Below are positions 34,315-46,231 of a DNA stretch of 64,000 nucleotides, one piece after another. Position 1 is the stretch's first letter. Each line of letters starts with the position of its first letter. The notes under the pieces are model-generated. The model worked only from the letters and a program-made list of their open reading frames with translations. It did no database searches and was not told the origin of the DNA. The position numbers were made by a program, and so were the translations under genes. Source of the DNA: Macrobrachium rosenbergii (taxonomy: Eukaryota; Arthropoda; Malacostraca; Decapoda; Palaemonidae). The DNA lies in assembly GCF_040412425.1 (NCBI RefSeq), contig NC_089782.1, forward strand, positions 45,742,322-45,806,321. Reading direction: 5' to 3'.

Positions 34315-36049
34315 CATCATTTTGATTACAGTTCAGGAAGTATAGTTTCATTTCTTATCTTAGTGATGTCACTATGTTGACAGAATGATTTTCTTTTGCA
34401 TTTGGAAGTTTTCACTTTGACCTTCATTCTTTTATGATTTCTAGGGAACTGGCATCATAAAGTACCTTACCTCTGGGAAGTCCCTGTGTGAGAAGCCACT
34501 TGAAGACTCAGGTCATTTTCATTTTGCATGTGTCTTTTGTTATTTCTTCCCTATCTTTGGCTTAGCCTTTATATTGCTTACATGACCTAAGCATATGGAC
34601 AAGGCCTAAGAATACTGGCCCAATCTTTCAATATGTCTGAAGAGAAGGTCCATCCATTTCTCTTATCTTCATACCACTAATTTTTTGCCATCAGAACTAA
34701 GGTGACCTACCTAAACAATCCCTGGTAACTACACATCAAGTTTGAGGCGTTCATTATACCATTCTTTCTGTTATGTTTTAAATAATTGTTGAGAATTTTG
34801 ACAACGCTTTTTATAAAGGCTCAGTTGTCTTAAGCACCATAATACTTCCTTCTAAGGTCTTGATTTGAGCTCTCTTGCTGTAAGATATGTCTTCTGATGA
34901 TAGTTTAGGCTCATCAACTTTTTTTGTTGGCAAATGCTCATTTAGAACAATTAAATGTTATTGAAAAGTACAGTACCTCAATACGCTGATGATTTCAAAA
35001 TCCACAGTTTTATCTTGACAGAGACAAACTCTATCAAAATAAATTTGAGAGTTAGCAAATCAGACAATCAAAAGACAGGAATAACAATTAGTGAGAATGA
35101 CAAACCAACAGGGTTTCTTCCATAGGCAAGTGTTTACATCCCTGCTGCTAATAGTTCTCTAGTAATACTGCTTGATGTCATTATCCCGAAGGTGGCTGGT
35201 CAGTTTCCTCAACAGGCAACCTAGTCATCCCAATATATGCAACTTGATGAGGCCTAAATTCCTCACTTTGGCAATTTGGTTTATATAGAAAGTTAGACTT
35301 TAGGAGCTTCTCTGTATACAGGGGAATGCTATTCTTTAGAAGAAGCAAAGTCTTTTTTGACTGATTGTATACGATGCTATCTTATTCTCATTGTACTCAG
35401 AGCAGAGTGGATGCTGGCAGTTATGATGTCTTTTGTAATGCAGTCCTCCTTTTTGTAATCATTTGTTATTTGGTTTTCATACTAAAGTGTTAGCTTCTCT
35501 TCATCACTGTTATTACTTGCTTTGCCACTTACCTGGTGACAATACCACTGAAAATACTCTTCCTGGTAACATTATTGGTGATGTCATGGGAGCCACTGCC
35601 AGTGAGTTCTTGGAGGTCCCACTCAAATTCATTACAGATAGTGGCTCAACTGCTTCAAATCTCATTTCATAAACAAAATTACATTAAACCCTAATTCTAC
35701 AGAAAATTATTGCATAATGTCACTTAGTTTCACAGTTCACTACATGGTGGTGTTGGCATAGTTATAGGGTGCTGCAGATTTGCTGATGGATACTTTAGCT
35801 GCCACTACACTTTATGACAATAAAACATTTTTCCATGTGGAATAATAGTTATACAACATCTGACTATAATACAGGCTGTTGTACATGAATCTGCCTTAGC
35901 TATAGGCTGCTGTAAGCAGTTACAGTAGCATATGGTGTAAAAAATTCATTAGTTATTCAATACAGTACTTAATTATGCAAGATGTTTAACACATTAAAAA
36001 AAATAGGTAATGTGTCAAGATTAATTCGTCCAACTGCAGCCTATGGCAA
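34315..36049. other. Intron 4: no gene recognised
   Basis: No exon, RNA gene or clear repeat. The plus-strand frame at 35463-35672 has no domain. Confidence 0.5.
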
Positions 36050-36556
36050 GTGTCCTGAGCATGTTCAAGGTAGGCTAAGCTGGTCTGTGATGTTTGGTGA
36101 AATGTTCGTTATTTCAAATTATGAAAATTTTTATGACAGAATTAACTATTTGGATACTTGTATACTGTTAAAATTATTGTAGTTGTTAAAGTTATGTATG
36201 CTTGGCATTGAAAATAAAACAAAAAAAAATGCTTGGTTGACCCAGATGGACTGTCTGTAATGACCTGTTTTCCACCAGGTGGTGTTGAGGTGTTTACGTT
36301 CTTCATGACCACCCACTAAGATGTGGGAAGGCTTGGTGGGTTTCCACTTTAACAGTAAGTAAGTATCCAAATAATTAATTTTATCATAAAAATTTTCATT
36401 ATTTGGGATGAATCTTACCTACCGTTTAAGTTAGCTAACTACCACTGCATGAGGATGGTGGGTTAGTGCAGCCAGATAAACATCCACTCAGCCAAGCAAA
36501 CTAAAACTTAAAAGGCACAAAGCTTATAAACATTCTTGTTTTGTATTCAGTAAGTA

Positions 36557-36715
36557 ACTTACCAAGCAATTACATAGCTATTAGTTTCTAACTATCGCAG
36601 CAGCTTAAATTTTGAAATTTACGGTGGCCCTTCTATTGTTTTGGTGTAGGTAACTAGCACTGCCTACTTTCAAGGAAGAATAGGTACAACACAGCTGAAG
36701 AGCTCAATTTGTTTC
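36557..36715. repeat. Left inverted terminal repeat of DIRS copy 1
   Basis: AACTTACCAAGCAATTACAT, then AGCTATTAGTTTCTAACTATCG. The latter part recurs inverted as CGATAGTTAGAAACTAATAG at 42891-42910. Confidence 0.85.
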
Positions 36716-36959
36716 TGCCGGTCAACAACTGAACATTGGTTGTTTGAGCAGCTTTTTCTTTTGATTTTTTCACCGGATGGTTGTAGCTGGCTATCGCTGT
36801 CTTTGGTGAAGTATTCACTCCTTTTGGTAGCCTTTGCGCTAATTACAATTAGCGTAGATAGATTTGACGGACTTTTTCCTGATTGTGACTTTTTATTATG
36901 TCTGACTCTAGTTTGATTAGTATCCGGTTTTGCAGCAAATGGCTGCAATACCAGACTGA

Positions 36960-38990
36960 CGTTAGCCAAATAAGATTCGCATACTATTTGCTGTCATTGC
37001 AGAGGGCAAATTTGTTCTTCTGATCTAACTTGTGAAGAGTGTAGGGATTGGAATCAGGGGAAATGGAAGACTTTGAATGCACATCTTGACAAACTTCAAA
37101 GAAATAGGCAGAGAAAGGCGGCCACTAGAGCCGAAGCTAGGGGTTCTGCTTGCCAGGTTTCTTCTCCTGATGTACCTGTTGTGTCTAAGCCTTTGACTGT
37201 TTTTTCTATTACCAGCCCTCCAACTTTTCCAGCAATTCCGTTGCCTGGCTCCCAAACTTCCAAACCCAATGCCATCGCCAGCCTTGAAGCCAGGATAGAC
37301 CAGAAATTCAATCTTTTGGTCAATACTGTAGCACAAATTGAGACTTCAGTCAAGATCCTTATGGACAAGATGAGTGCAAGTGATCTTGGTGCAAGTGTAC
37401 TGTCAGTGGAGGAGGTGACTACTTGTCCCACCAATGCTCTTAGATGAAGGTCCCTGTCAAACTCCCCTAAACCTAGGAGGAGGCAAACTGGAGGTCCAAG
37501 GGAGGTCGGTGGGGTTTGCCCATGGGTAGATGCCCCCTCAGCCAAAGCCTGTTGTATGTAAATCCCAGGACTCGGTGGACAGCCACTGGAAAGAGTCCAG
37601 GTGGAAGTGCATGCATTGTTTAGTGGTTCAGACTCCAGTGCAGGCAAGGGGCGTAGTTGGCGCTTTTCTGGTGCTTCTAGCTAGTGCTTCTGGCCCCTGA
37701 AAGGGCATGCATCCACTGCTGAGTGAGCTTCCCCACTTCCTCGTAGTGCGGCCCAGAGAACAAGAGCATAGTCCAAGCCCACCTGTAGCTTCTGGGACAG
37801 TCCCAGTCGTTTGTCTCCTGAGCCTTCAGTGGTAGAGTGCCAGTATTTGGCTCTGAAGTGGACTTCCTCCTTTAAGAAGCGTTCCAAGAGCCTGGTGGAA
37901 TCCGAGCCCTCAGTGGGATCTGAGCACCCAGTGGGATCAAGTGCCTAGTGGGATCCAAGCACCCAGTGTCTAAGCATCCAGTGTTCGGACACCAAGTTCC
38001 TGAGTGCCCAATGTCTGCATGCTCTCCTGTGTCCAAGAGCTCACCTGTGCCCACACATCCACCTGTTTCTGTGCGTCCACCTATCTGCTTGGCGCCAGCA
38101 TCTGTCAAGCATTCGGTGCCACATTCCAGGCGCCAAATGCCGCCTCTTCAGTCTGGCTCAGCAGGTTTGTATACCCCTGTCATTCAGGATCCTTCGCTGG
38201 AACCTATCCAGCATCATCTGGACAGTATTTTGGATCTCTTACAGAAGCTTCCTACAGCGACTCAGGATCCACTGGACTTAGCTCCTTCTTCAATTTCATC
38301 CGTTGATGAAGACATTGAGCAGGAGCAACCTACTTCTGTTATGAAGCTCCCCTGAAATACTTCCTTTTATGTTATCCAACCTTCTTCATTCCAGTGACCC
38401 TTACATCTGGTTCAGTGTTTATGATGAGACAGCCTGCACAGTCTTCCAGGCTGTCCAAGATGGTCTTTTCCTCCTCATCATGGAAAGCCTTATCCAGGAT
38501 TGATGGTTGGTTAACAGAGAAAAGGGACCTTGGCAAGGCTGTTTTTTGCACCCCTCCTTCTTGCCTGTCACAAAGGAGGTATCTTTTGTATGCCACTGGG
38601 GAAGCTCCTTCCTTGGGAGTTTCTGCCTCCTCCCAAGGGGACTTCTCCAGCCTGACTGATTCCGAGCGTAGGTCAGCGTTTTCCTCAACCAAGATCATGT
38701 TTACGTCATCAAAACTGGACCATTTAGTTCGTGACATATTTGAGGTCTTTGAAGTCTTTAGTTTCTTAAACTGGACTGTAGGGGCCTTAGCTAAGAAGAC
38801 TGAAGACTGCGCCACTCTTCAAGAGAATTTTTCTTCGGACTGGCTGGGAGTCCTCTCGTGTATATAAGGTGATTAGGGATGGCTCCCAAGAACTGGCTGC
38901 CTTATATTCTGTGGGAGTTCTCAAGTAAAGGGAACTGTTGTGTTCGTTTACCACAAAAGGGGTCACTCCCTCCGAAAGGTCGGCTCTCAT
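36960..38990 (+). pseudogene. gag of DIRS copy 1
   Basis: Begins with a Cys cluster CCHCRGQICSSDLTCEECRD followed by GKWKTL, then a basic helix KLQRNRQRKAATRAEAR. Next come a Pro/Ser-rich part and LLVNTVAQIETSVKILMDKM (helical). A proline-rich tandem stretch with KHPVSKHPVFGHQVPE-like units follows (37948-38130), and a C-terminal helix FEVFEVFSFLNWTVGALAKK (about 38735-38800). The same blocks occur in copies 2 and 3. Frames shift several times. Presumed to be the RNA-packaging protein of the element. Confidence 0.7.
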
Positions 38991-39118
38991 TTTTGCGCCC
39001 TTGGATTGCTTTAGTTTGTTTCCTTGTGCTACAGTGGAACACATAGCAGCAGAATTACAGAAGAAATCAACTCAAGATCTGCTGGCACAATCTGCCAAGC
39101 GCCCCAAAGAGTCAGGAC

Positions 39119-40060
39119 ATGATCCTACAGTCTCCTTTAGTGCAAGGACAGTCTCCCCACTTCAACAGCAGCCCTTTTGAGGTGGAAGAGCAAAGTTTCA
39201 GCCCCGCCTGCGTACAAACCTTCGGTCAGTCCGGCCCGTCAAGAAATCAGCTGCTCAACCCTCCTCTCGCAAGTGAGGATCCTGTCCTCTGTGTTCCCGT
39301 GGAAGCCAGACTTCTCCATTTTTGGGGCAAATGGGAAGCCAGAAATGCAGAGCCATGGGTCTTGGAAGTCCTCAGAGAGGGCTATTCCATCCCGTTCAGG
39401 GAGAAACCTCCTTGTGTCATCGCCCATCAGCTTGACAGCCTACTCAGTAGGCTTTTACAGGCTTTCGGCCCTGTCAAAGAGGTCTCTTCCCTGCTCAGGA
39501 AGAGACCTGTAGAGGTGGCCAAAGACATAAGTATGGATGGTTTCTACAACCATCTGTTTGTCGTCCCCAAGTCATCAAGGGTTTGAGACCAGTCCTGGAC
39601 ATCAGCACTCTGAATTTCTTTGTCCAGACAACAAAATTCAGGATGGAAACGAACCAGTCAGTCCTGTCATCCATTTGCCAGGGAGACTGGATGGTGACCA
39701 TCGATATGCAGGACACATACTTCCATGTCCCAGTACACCTGGACTCCAGGAAGTACCTGAGGTTCGGTTCCAAGGCAGAATCTTTCAATTTTGGGCTCTG
39801 TGCTTTGGCCTCCCTACAGCTCCTCAAGTATTTACCCATGTTCTTGTCCCTCTGGCGAAGTGATTCCATCTTATGGGTATCAACGTCTGCCTACATTTGG
39901 ACAATTGGCTTCTACGCTCCCCCTCAAGAGCAAGATGAATGGAGGACCTTCAGAAGACACTTCTCCTTGTCCAAGAATTGAGCCTTTTAATCAACCTGCA
40001 AAAGTCACAGTTAGTCCTGACTCAATCTATTCTCTATTTAGGGAGGAGGATTGACTCTCT
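39119..40060 (+). pseudogene. Reverse transcriptase of DIRS copy 1
   Basis: The fingers read GFYNHLFVVPKSS and, after a frame shift near 39583, RPVLDISTLNFFV. Motif A reads MVTIDMQDTYFHVPVH with the catalytic Asp. Motif B reads ALCFGLPTAPQVFTHVL in another frame. Motif C near 39880-39910 reads CLHLDNWLL where YLDDWL is expected, so the second catalytic Asp is lost. Inactive. Confidence 0.85.
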
Positions 40061-40379
40061 GAGTTTTTGGGCATTTCCGTCCCACAAAAGAGTCCAATCC
40101 TGCCTCTGGACAGTACAAAACTTCCTCTCCCTCCAGTCCTGCTCAGCCAACGAATGGATAAGTCTACTGGGCACTCTCTCATCCATTGAGATGTTTGTAC
40201 CCTTAGGAAGACTCCACACAAGGGTGTTACATTTCTTCCTAAAGGCCAGTTGGCACAGGAAGACTCTTCCAGACTCGTTCATTTTCCCCATTGTGCCAAG
40301 ATCAAGGAGGACCTTTGGTGGTGGCTCACAAGAAGGAAGGTTTTCAATAGGGAAGTCATTGCTTCCTCTGAGTCCCAGC

Positions 40380-40770
40380 CTAACCTTATACTCAGACACA
40401 TCGGATCTGGGTTGGGGGGCTCTTCTAGAGTATGGAAGTTTCTGGGATGTGGTCTCAGGACAAGAGAAAGCTCCACATCAATGTGAAGGAGCTAAAGGAA
40501 GTTCATTTGGCCCTACAGTCTTTTGCAGCAGCGACGTTCGACAAAACAGTCATGGTCCATTCGGACAATGCGACCGCACTGGCTTACATCAAGAACCAGG
40601 GAGGTACTCACTCCTCCCTTTATGAAGTGCCCAAGGATCTCCTCCTCTGGGTGCAGGGCAATCACACCAGGAATGTCACATGCTTCATCCAGGGCAAATT
40701 AAAAGTCCTAGCGGATGAGTTAAGTTGCTGCAGACAGGTTCTACCTACGGGATGGACACTGAATCAGTAG
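40380..40770 (+). pseudogene. RNase H of DIRS copy 1
   Basis: TLYSDTSDLGWGALLEYGSF supplies the first Asp. After a frame change come LHINVKELKEVHLALQSF (Glu) and VMVHSDNATALAYIKNQGGT (Asp). It then ends with KLKVLADELSCCRQVLPTGW, the NVLADxLSR...TxW stretch. Confidence 0.85.
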
Positions 40771-40799
40771 GTGTGCACTGACCTGTGGAAACAGTGAGG

Positions 40800-42130
40800 A
40801 AAGCCATCAATAGACCTGTTTGCAACGTTGAGAAATCATCACCTTGCCTTGCATTGTTCCCCAGCCCCTGACCCTCTGGCAATGCTCCAGGACTGGTCGA
40901 ACCTGGACGTGTATGCCTTCCTGCCATTCAGTGAGGGATGTCAAAAACAAGTTTCTCCATTTTGGCTTCAGAAGGAGTGGTTCCCGGACCTTCTCAGGAT
41001 GCTGGTGGACTTCCCAAAACGTCTACCACAGAGATGAAATCTCCTCAAACAGCCACACTTCCATTGTTTCCACCAAGGTTTATCTGCTCTTGCTCTGACA
41101 GGCTTCAGACTGTCAAGAAGCTTGTCAGAGCGAAGGACTTTTCAAGACCAGCTGCAGAGGCAATTGCATCAAGAAGCTTGTCAGAGCAAAGGGCTTTTCA
41201 TGACCAGCTGCAGAGGCAATTGCAAAGTGTAGCTGTCAGTCTTCCTCTAAGGTTTATCAGACCAAGTGGGCAGTCTTTCGCAGCTGGTGTTGAAGACACG
41301 ACGTCTCTTCTTCTGAAACCTCTCTAGCACAAATCGCAGACTTTCTGCTCTTCCTGAGGTCTTCTCGAGGCTTAGCTACATCATCTACCATTAGAGGTTA
41401 CAGAGATATGCTAAATTCAGTTTTTAGACATAGAGGTTTGGATCTGTCTGCAAGTCAAGACTTTAGTGACCTGATTAAGTCTTTGGACACTTCAAAGCAA
41501 GAGAAGAGAACTTCAGTCTCCTGGAACCTGGATGTTGTCCTTAATGGCTTTTGGGCCCTCCATTTGAGCCCCTTCACTCCTTATCTCTCAGGGATTTAAC
41601 AAGAAAGAGCCTTTTCCTGATTGCTTTGGCTATGGCCAATGGGATTAGTGAACTGCAGGCCTTTGATAAGAAAGTTGAATTTTCACAGGGAGATACGGTA
41701 TGCTCATTCACTCTTGGGTTTTTGGCCAAGAACAAAACATCATCCACTCCCTGGCCCCATTTGTTCACTACCAAGAACCTGATGGATATCCTTGGACCAG
41801 CAGACCAAGAGAGAGCTCTTGTCCGGTAAGAGCATTAAGGCATTATCTTGAGAGGACTAAGAGGATCATAGGCCCCTCTCATAACCTCTGGTGCCCAGTC
41901 AAGAACCCCTCCCATCCACTGTCCAAGAATGCTTTGGCTTTCTTCTTGAGTCACACTCAGAAATTCAAGAGGATATCTTACTCCTTTTTAAAGTCAAAGC
42001 TCACAAGATAAGAGCAGCCGCCACTTCATTGGCTTTCAAGCGTAACTTATCACTATCCACGATCCTTCAGTCTACCTAATGGAAGTGTAGATCAGTGTTT
42101 GCTACTCATTATTCACATTATGCGGAGACA
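40800..42130 (+). pseudogene. Tyrosine recombinase of DIRS copy 1
   Basis: A linker DLFATLRNHHLAL-like and AMLQDWSNLDVYAFLPF, then the N-terminal domain DFLLFLRSSRGLATSS and IRGYRDMLNSVFRHRGLDL. Box I reads LFLIALAMANGISELQAFD: the catalytic Arg expected before [VI]SEL is Gly. Box II keeps HKIRAAATSLAF (H-x2-R). The C-terminus has VFATHYSHYAE with candidate nucleophile Tyr near 42110. Frames are broken, so it is inactive. Confidence 0.85.
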
Positions 42131-42649
42131 GTGTACCTTAGGTCCGTTATCCACGGCTGGCATGGTATTGGGGGACAAAGGATAGGAGGTGTTCCTTCTA
42201 TTTCTCTATCTTTTTCGAGTTTTGGGAAGCTTGGGGTACTGTGTACCTGGTGTACCTACCAGTCATTGTTTTCAATGGATGGGTAGTGGTTATTTTATGT
42301 GATGCACAGGTAACAGAGTTATCTGGCTGTTTTTGTGGTATTGCACCCAGGGCAAGGGCACTTGTTTTTCTGTTGTAATGCTTTGGCAGCCTTCGGAGTA
42401 CTCCTTAGCCCCAAAGCTCCCACTGAAGCAGAGGCACTCCATGGCTTTACCACCACCCCACTACGGGTTGAGATGAGCACCAACCAGAGGCATTATCTTC
42501 CTACTGTAGCTCTCTCACCAGGTAAGGTTACAACAAGCATTTCACCAATGCTAGCTACCTTTCTATTTCAAATTCATCTCCAATACTGAGTGTTTTTGAG
42601 TAGTATGTCCATGTATCTCACCTCCTGTCAATGTGGGATTCAGTTATGT

Positions 42650-42735
42650 AATTATTTGGCAAGTTACTTATATAAAAATGACATTTTTATAATAAAATAA
42701 GTTTTATATATACTTACCAAGTAATTACATGATCA
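42650..42735. repeat. Internal palindromic repeat of DIRS copy 1
   Basis: Centre ATAAAAATGACATTTTTAT. The arms extend imperfectly to TGTAATTATTTGGCAAGTTA on one side and TACTTACCAAGTAATTACAT on the other. The outer words equal the element's own ends, as expected for a DIRS internal complementary region. Confidence 0.75.
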
Positions 42736-42759
42736 GAACCCTCCTTCCTCCCCTCTCAT

Positions 42760-42912
42760 GGACATAGAGCACAAACCAATTGAGCTCTTCAGCTGTGTTG
42801 TACCTGTTCTTCCCCAAAAGTGGGTGGGGATAATTACCTAAACCAAAACAATATAAGCGCTACCACTAAATTTCAAAATTTAAGACACCGCGATAGTTAG
42901 AAACTAATAGGT
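42760..42912. repeat. Right inverted terminal repeat of DIRS copy 1
   Basis: GAGCTCTTCAGCTGTGTTGT through CGATAGTTAGAAACTAATAG is inverted relative to 36580-36715. The last roughly 25 bp present in the left repeat are not recognisable here. Confidence 0.8.
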
Positions 42913-42929
42913 ATGGCAAATGATCTGGA

Positions 42930-44510
42930 TTTGACTCAATGTATGCTGACTTGATTAAGCAATGTAGAAACAAGACACAGCATTCTTGAACATAAGAGTG
43001 TTTGGCCTCCTAACATCAGAGAATAAATTCTCAACTCCTCCTCTTCAAGGATTAAGTCTTTCTAGAAAAGTCCTTGGAGTTATAACTGGAATTAGCAGCA
43101 CTTCCTCTTCATTGTCTACTAAAGCAGTTGAATTAGGCACTGTCGAAAATTTGGGAAGGGCTTTGCTTTGACTTTGCTTTTAGCCCTAAACAATGGGAGA
43201 GAAAAAAAAAAGAGAAAAAAAAAGAGACATTTCCCCTTGAACAAAGCCTTACAAGAAAGGGCTTGAAGCTCAATAGTACACTTTGCAGTAGCAAAAGCTA
43301 AAGGAAAAAGTGTTTTGAAAGCCAAGTTCTTCAGGGAAGCTTTCTCCATAGGCTCAAATTGTGGTAATGTCAACTTTAAGAGCTCCATTCATATTCCATC
43401 CTAAACAATGATAGGAAGATTTCAGGGCTTTCAACTCAAAAGATTGGAAGACCTCATCCAAAGTCATAGGTGATAATAAAGTTAGCATGCCCCAGGACTA
43501 AAGACTACATAAAGCTATACACTTCAAGTTGTTTCAAGTACCTAAGATAATGGAAGGACTTGATCAGGTTATCTACAGAGGTATGGGTGCTGGATATCCC
43601 TCAAGACAAACACCAAGATCAATAAACTGACCATTGTTGCTGATAAGGTTTAACAGTGGAGGGCCTTCTAGACTTGTATAGGTTCCCAAGACACTTGAAA
43701 AGCCCTTAACCTACAAGAGACAGATGACAGTTCCTACAAGGTAAGTTGAAGCATCTAGAAGTTTTGATGGACTCTTCTCAAATGCAAATATCTAAGATGA
43801 TCTTTCCTGACTGCGAGAAAATGATGAGCTTCTACAGCCAAGAGAGGTAGTTCAGGAAACCATTCTCTTTGGGACCACCAAGAGTTAATAATGGCTTGAG
43901 TTCCAAGACACTTACAAGTTGTAGAAAACCTTCCTCAAGAGTGCAAATGGAGGAAAGCATAAGGGTCTAGATTTGACCACTCTAGAATATTACTGACTAT
44001 CCATGCCAGGGATCCTGGCATGAAGTACAGTAACTGGGAAGTTGTGTTTGGAGCAGTCACAAACAGATCAATGTTCAGGGCTTGCCAAAGGAGCCAAAAC
44101 TTCTGACATACTTGCAGATGAAGAGACCATTCTGACATAAGACTTGCTCTTTCCTGCTGAGTTGGTCTGAGATAATGTTTCAAGTATTCTCCCTGGGACA
44201 AACTGTGGTAGAACTATGGTGTTTATGGACTCTGTCTAAAGGAGAAATTTCTCTACTAGCTTGGACAAATTTCTTGATTTGTACCTCCTTATGTACAAAA
44301 AAGACTGAACTGTTGGAGCAGACTGCAGTAGTCTTGTCTCTGATTAGAGTTCTGCTTGCATAAGACCTTTCAAACTGCCAAAGGCTCTAGGTTGTTTATA
44401 TGCATATTGCTCTCCTGTACAGTCCAACTCCCTAACATTTCGATATTCTCCAGAATGGCTCCCAAATCTGACCCAAACGCAACTGACGACAATGTGAGTT
44501 AGAGCTCTTG
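42930..44510 (-). pseudogene. Recombinase and linker relics of the outer DIRS copy
   Basis: 43388-43119 reads LAFKTLFPLAFATAKCTIEL then QAL, aligning with the recombinase box-I segment but with Cys for the catalytic Arg. 44201-43935 reads MSEWSLHLQVCQKFWLL, IDLFVTAPNTTSQLLYF and LEWSNLDPYAFLH, the TEWSLH...VDLFAT...WxxLDxYAF linker. The order is correct for a minus-strand element. Confidence 0.65.
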
Positions 44511-45130
44511 ACTGATCATCCCAACCATGAAGAGAATGTAAGAGACCTAAAAAAATTATGACTGGAATAGAGTCAGGAAGACAAGAATTGACCCAAGAGT
44601 TCTTCAGGTAAAACTCAGCTGGTCATTTTTAGACAGACAATGTTCACAAACTTCACTATAGAGATCATGTGACAAAAAATAGGTAGCCATGTCTTGACTC
44701 AAAGCTTTTATGGGTAGAGATTCCCTCAACAGTGATAAAAACCACAATTCTTACCCATAATATATTTGGTCAAGTGCCTAACAGACAATAGAAGTAAACT
44801 CACATTTTCAAGTTCACCTATCCATTCCTCATAAGAAGATGGAGCACGAGTGAGAAAGGAATAACATTGGAAGAAGAATAGATAGAGTAGACATATCACC
44901 AGACCAAACTGACTGTCTGCATAAGCTAATGGCCTCTTGCATCTTCCAATACCTTACAAAATTATTCATTCTAATCAGATTGCTCCTTACATTCTCACAC
45001 CGAGAAGAAAAAAATAAAAGCACAATCCTTACCCCTCTCGGTAACACACTTGGCTGCACATAATAACGTGAAGATCTAAGCTATCTTTAACAGTAGGAAA
45101 GATTCATCCCAAATAATTTTTCCATTAACT

Positions 45131-46231
45131 ATGAGTTTCTCATAATCACATCATGGACAAGACTTTCCATTTGGGATACTTGATAAGTCAGTCCACAGAA
45201 AAAAAAGCAATACAGTATACTTTCAAGTATAACTGAAACAGATGGAAGTGCAACTCATATCAAAACACAAGGATAGCCAGTCATAAGTAAAGACTTGTTG
45301 GAGGTGAAATGGTGATACACTACAGCACCAATAAATGGAACTGAAAATAGAAGCAAGTTAAAGTTGGGAGAGTTAAGACAGCAAATTAGGAAGAAATTAA
45401 AGGAAACATGAAAATTAAAAGAAAGAAAACTGTGCAGCTGAGGCCAAAGAACCTTTAACAAGTGAAAGAAAGCACAAGATAGAGAGATATAATGGCACAG
45501 TAGGTGTTCGGGGTGCTTTCACCATGTTGCTAAACCCTTTGTATGGTGAAGGCAAGGTGTTCCCAAGTGGCTAATAGTATCATGACATCATCATCATCAT
45601 AGCGTAGTCAAACCAGACCAATGAATCCCCTCAAACCATATCTGCAAAGCAGTAACCATAATACAGAACACAAATAATCGATTAAAAAGACCCAGAGCCA
45701 GTCCAAAATTTTCATCGTTAGAAAAAGATCAAACAAACGAGCATGAAGGTAGTTACAGCAGCACTCCTTGAAATTTCAATGACAGCATGAAAAGTTTCAG
45801 TGAGATTATTTGAAAATCATGAAAAGAGGAGCTGTCTTGGGTTGGGCTTCCTTATTAAGGTATGCAATTGTGGGAAAAAGTCCTCACTCTGACTCTCTTA
45901 TACGAGGGTTTTATGAAAAGTTGTGTACAAACGTGAAGCCAAGTTCTAATTCCTCAGTCTGCAGCGATACTGTATTAGAATTCCAATTCTGCATATGCAA
46001 ATACTGAAACTAATACACACTAACCATGTTTACCTACTGAACCAACAAACCAATGAAAACTGTAAATGTAAGGATGACCATCTAGTCCAGTGAAGAAAAC
46101 AAATTAACTCAGTGTCTCAACTGCACTACAATGCTTTATTTCAATTGTCTACTTATGCCACCATTTTGAACTTGACGTAAATAGCTGTACAAGAACATTT
46201 AATATTTCTAAAATAAATGTTCATTACTCAC
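45131..46231. other. Intron 4, 5' part: no gene recognised
   Basis: AT-rich, with a short CAT repeat near 45585-45600. No supported exon or element. Confidence 0.5.

Larger units (their letters stand above)
36557..42912 (+). mobile_element. DIRS-type retrotransposon copy 1, most complete
   Basis: A 6.36 kb plus-strand element, antisense to the host gene. Order: left inverted repeat, gag (about 36960-38990), RT (39119-40060), RNase H (40380-40770), linker and tyrosine recombinase (40800-42130), palindromic internal repeat (42650-42735), right inverted repeat. All of gag-RT-RH-YR is recognisable, but frame shifts separate the domains and catalytic residues are changed. There is no target duplication, as expected for recombinase-mediated integration. 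No DAM-methylase-like domain was recognised. Confidence 0.9.
36050..45130 (-). mobile_element. Older DIRS copy (outer), interrupted by DIRS copy 1
   Basis: Inferred from two flanks of copy 1. On the left, an inverted pair (about 36095-36165 against 36355-36415, sharing TGAAAATTTTTATGA and AATTATTTGGATACTT words) resembles a DIRS 3' end with internal repeat. On the right, minus-strand recombinase and linker fragments lie at 44201-43119. TTATTTGGGATGAATCTTAC near 36405 is repeated inverted near 45090-45112. The order fits one minus-strand element whose middle received copy 1. Linking the flanks to one element is an inference. Confidence 0.45.
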
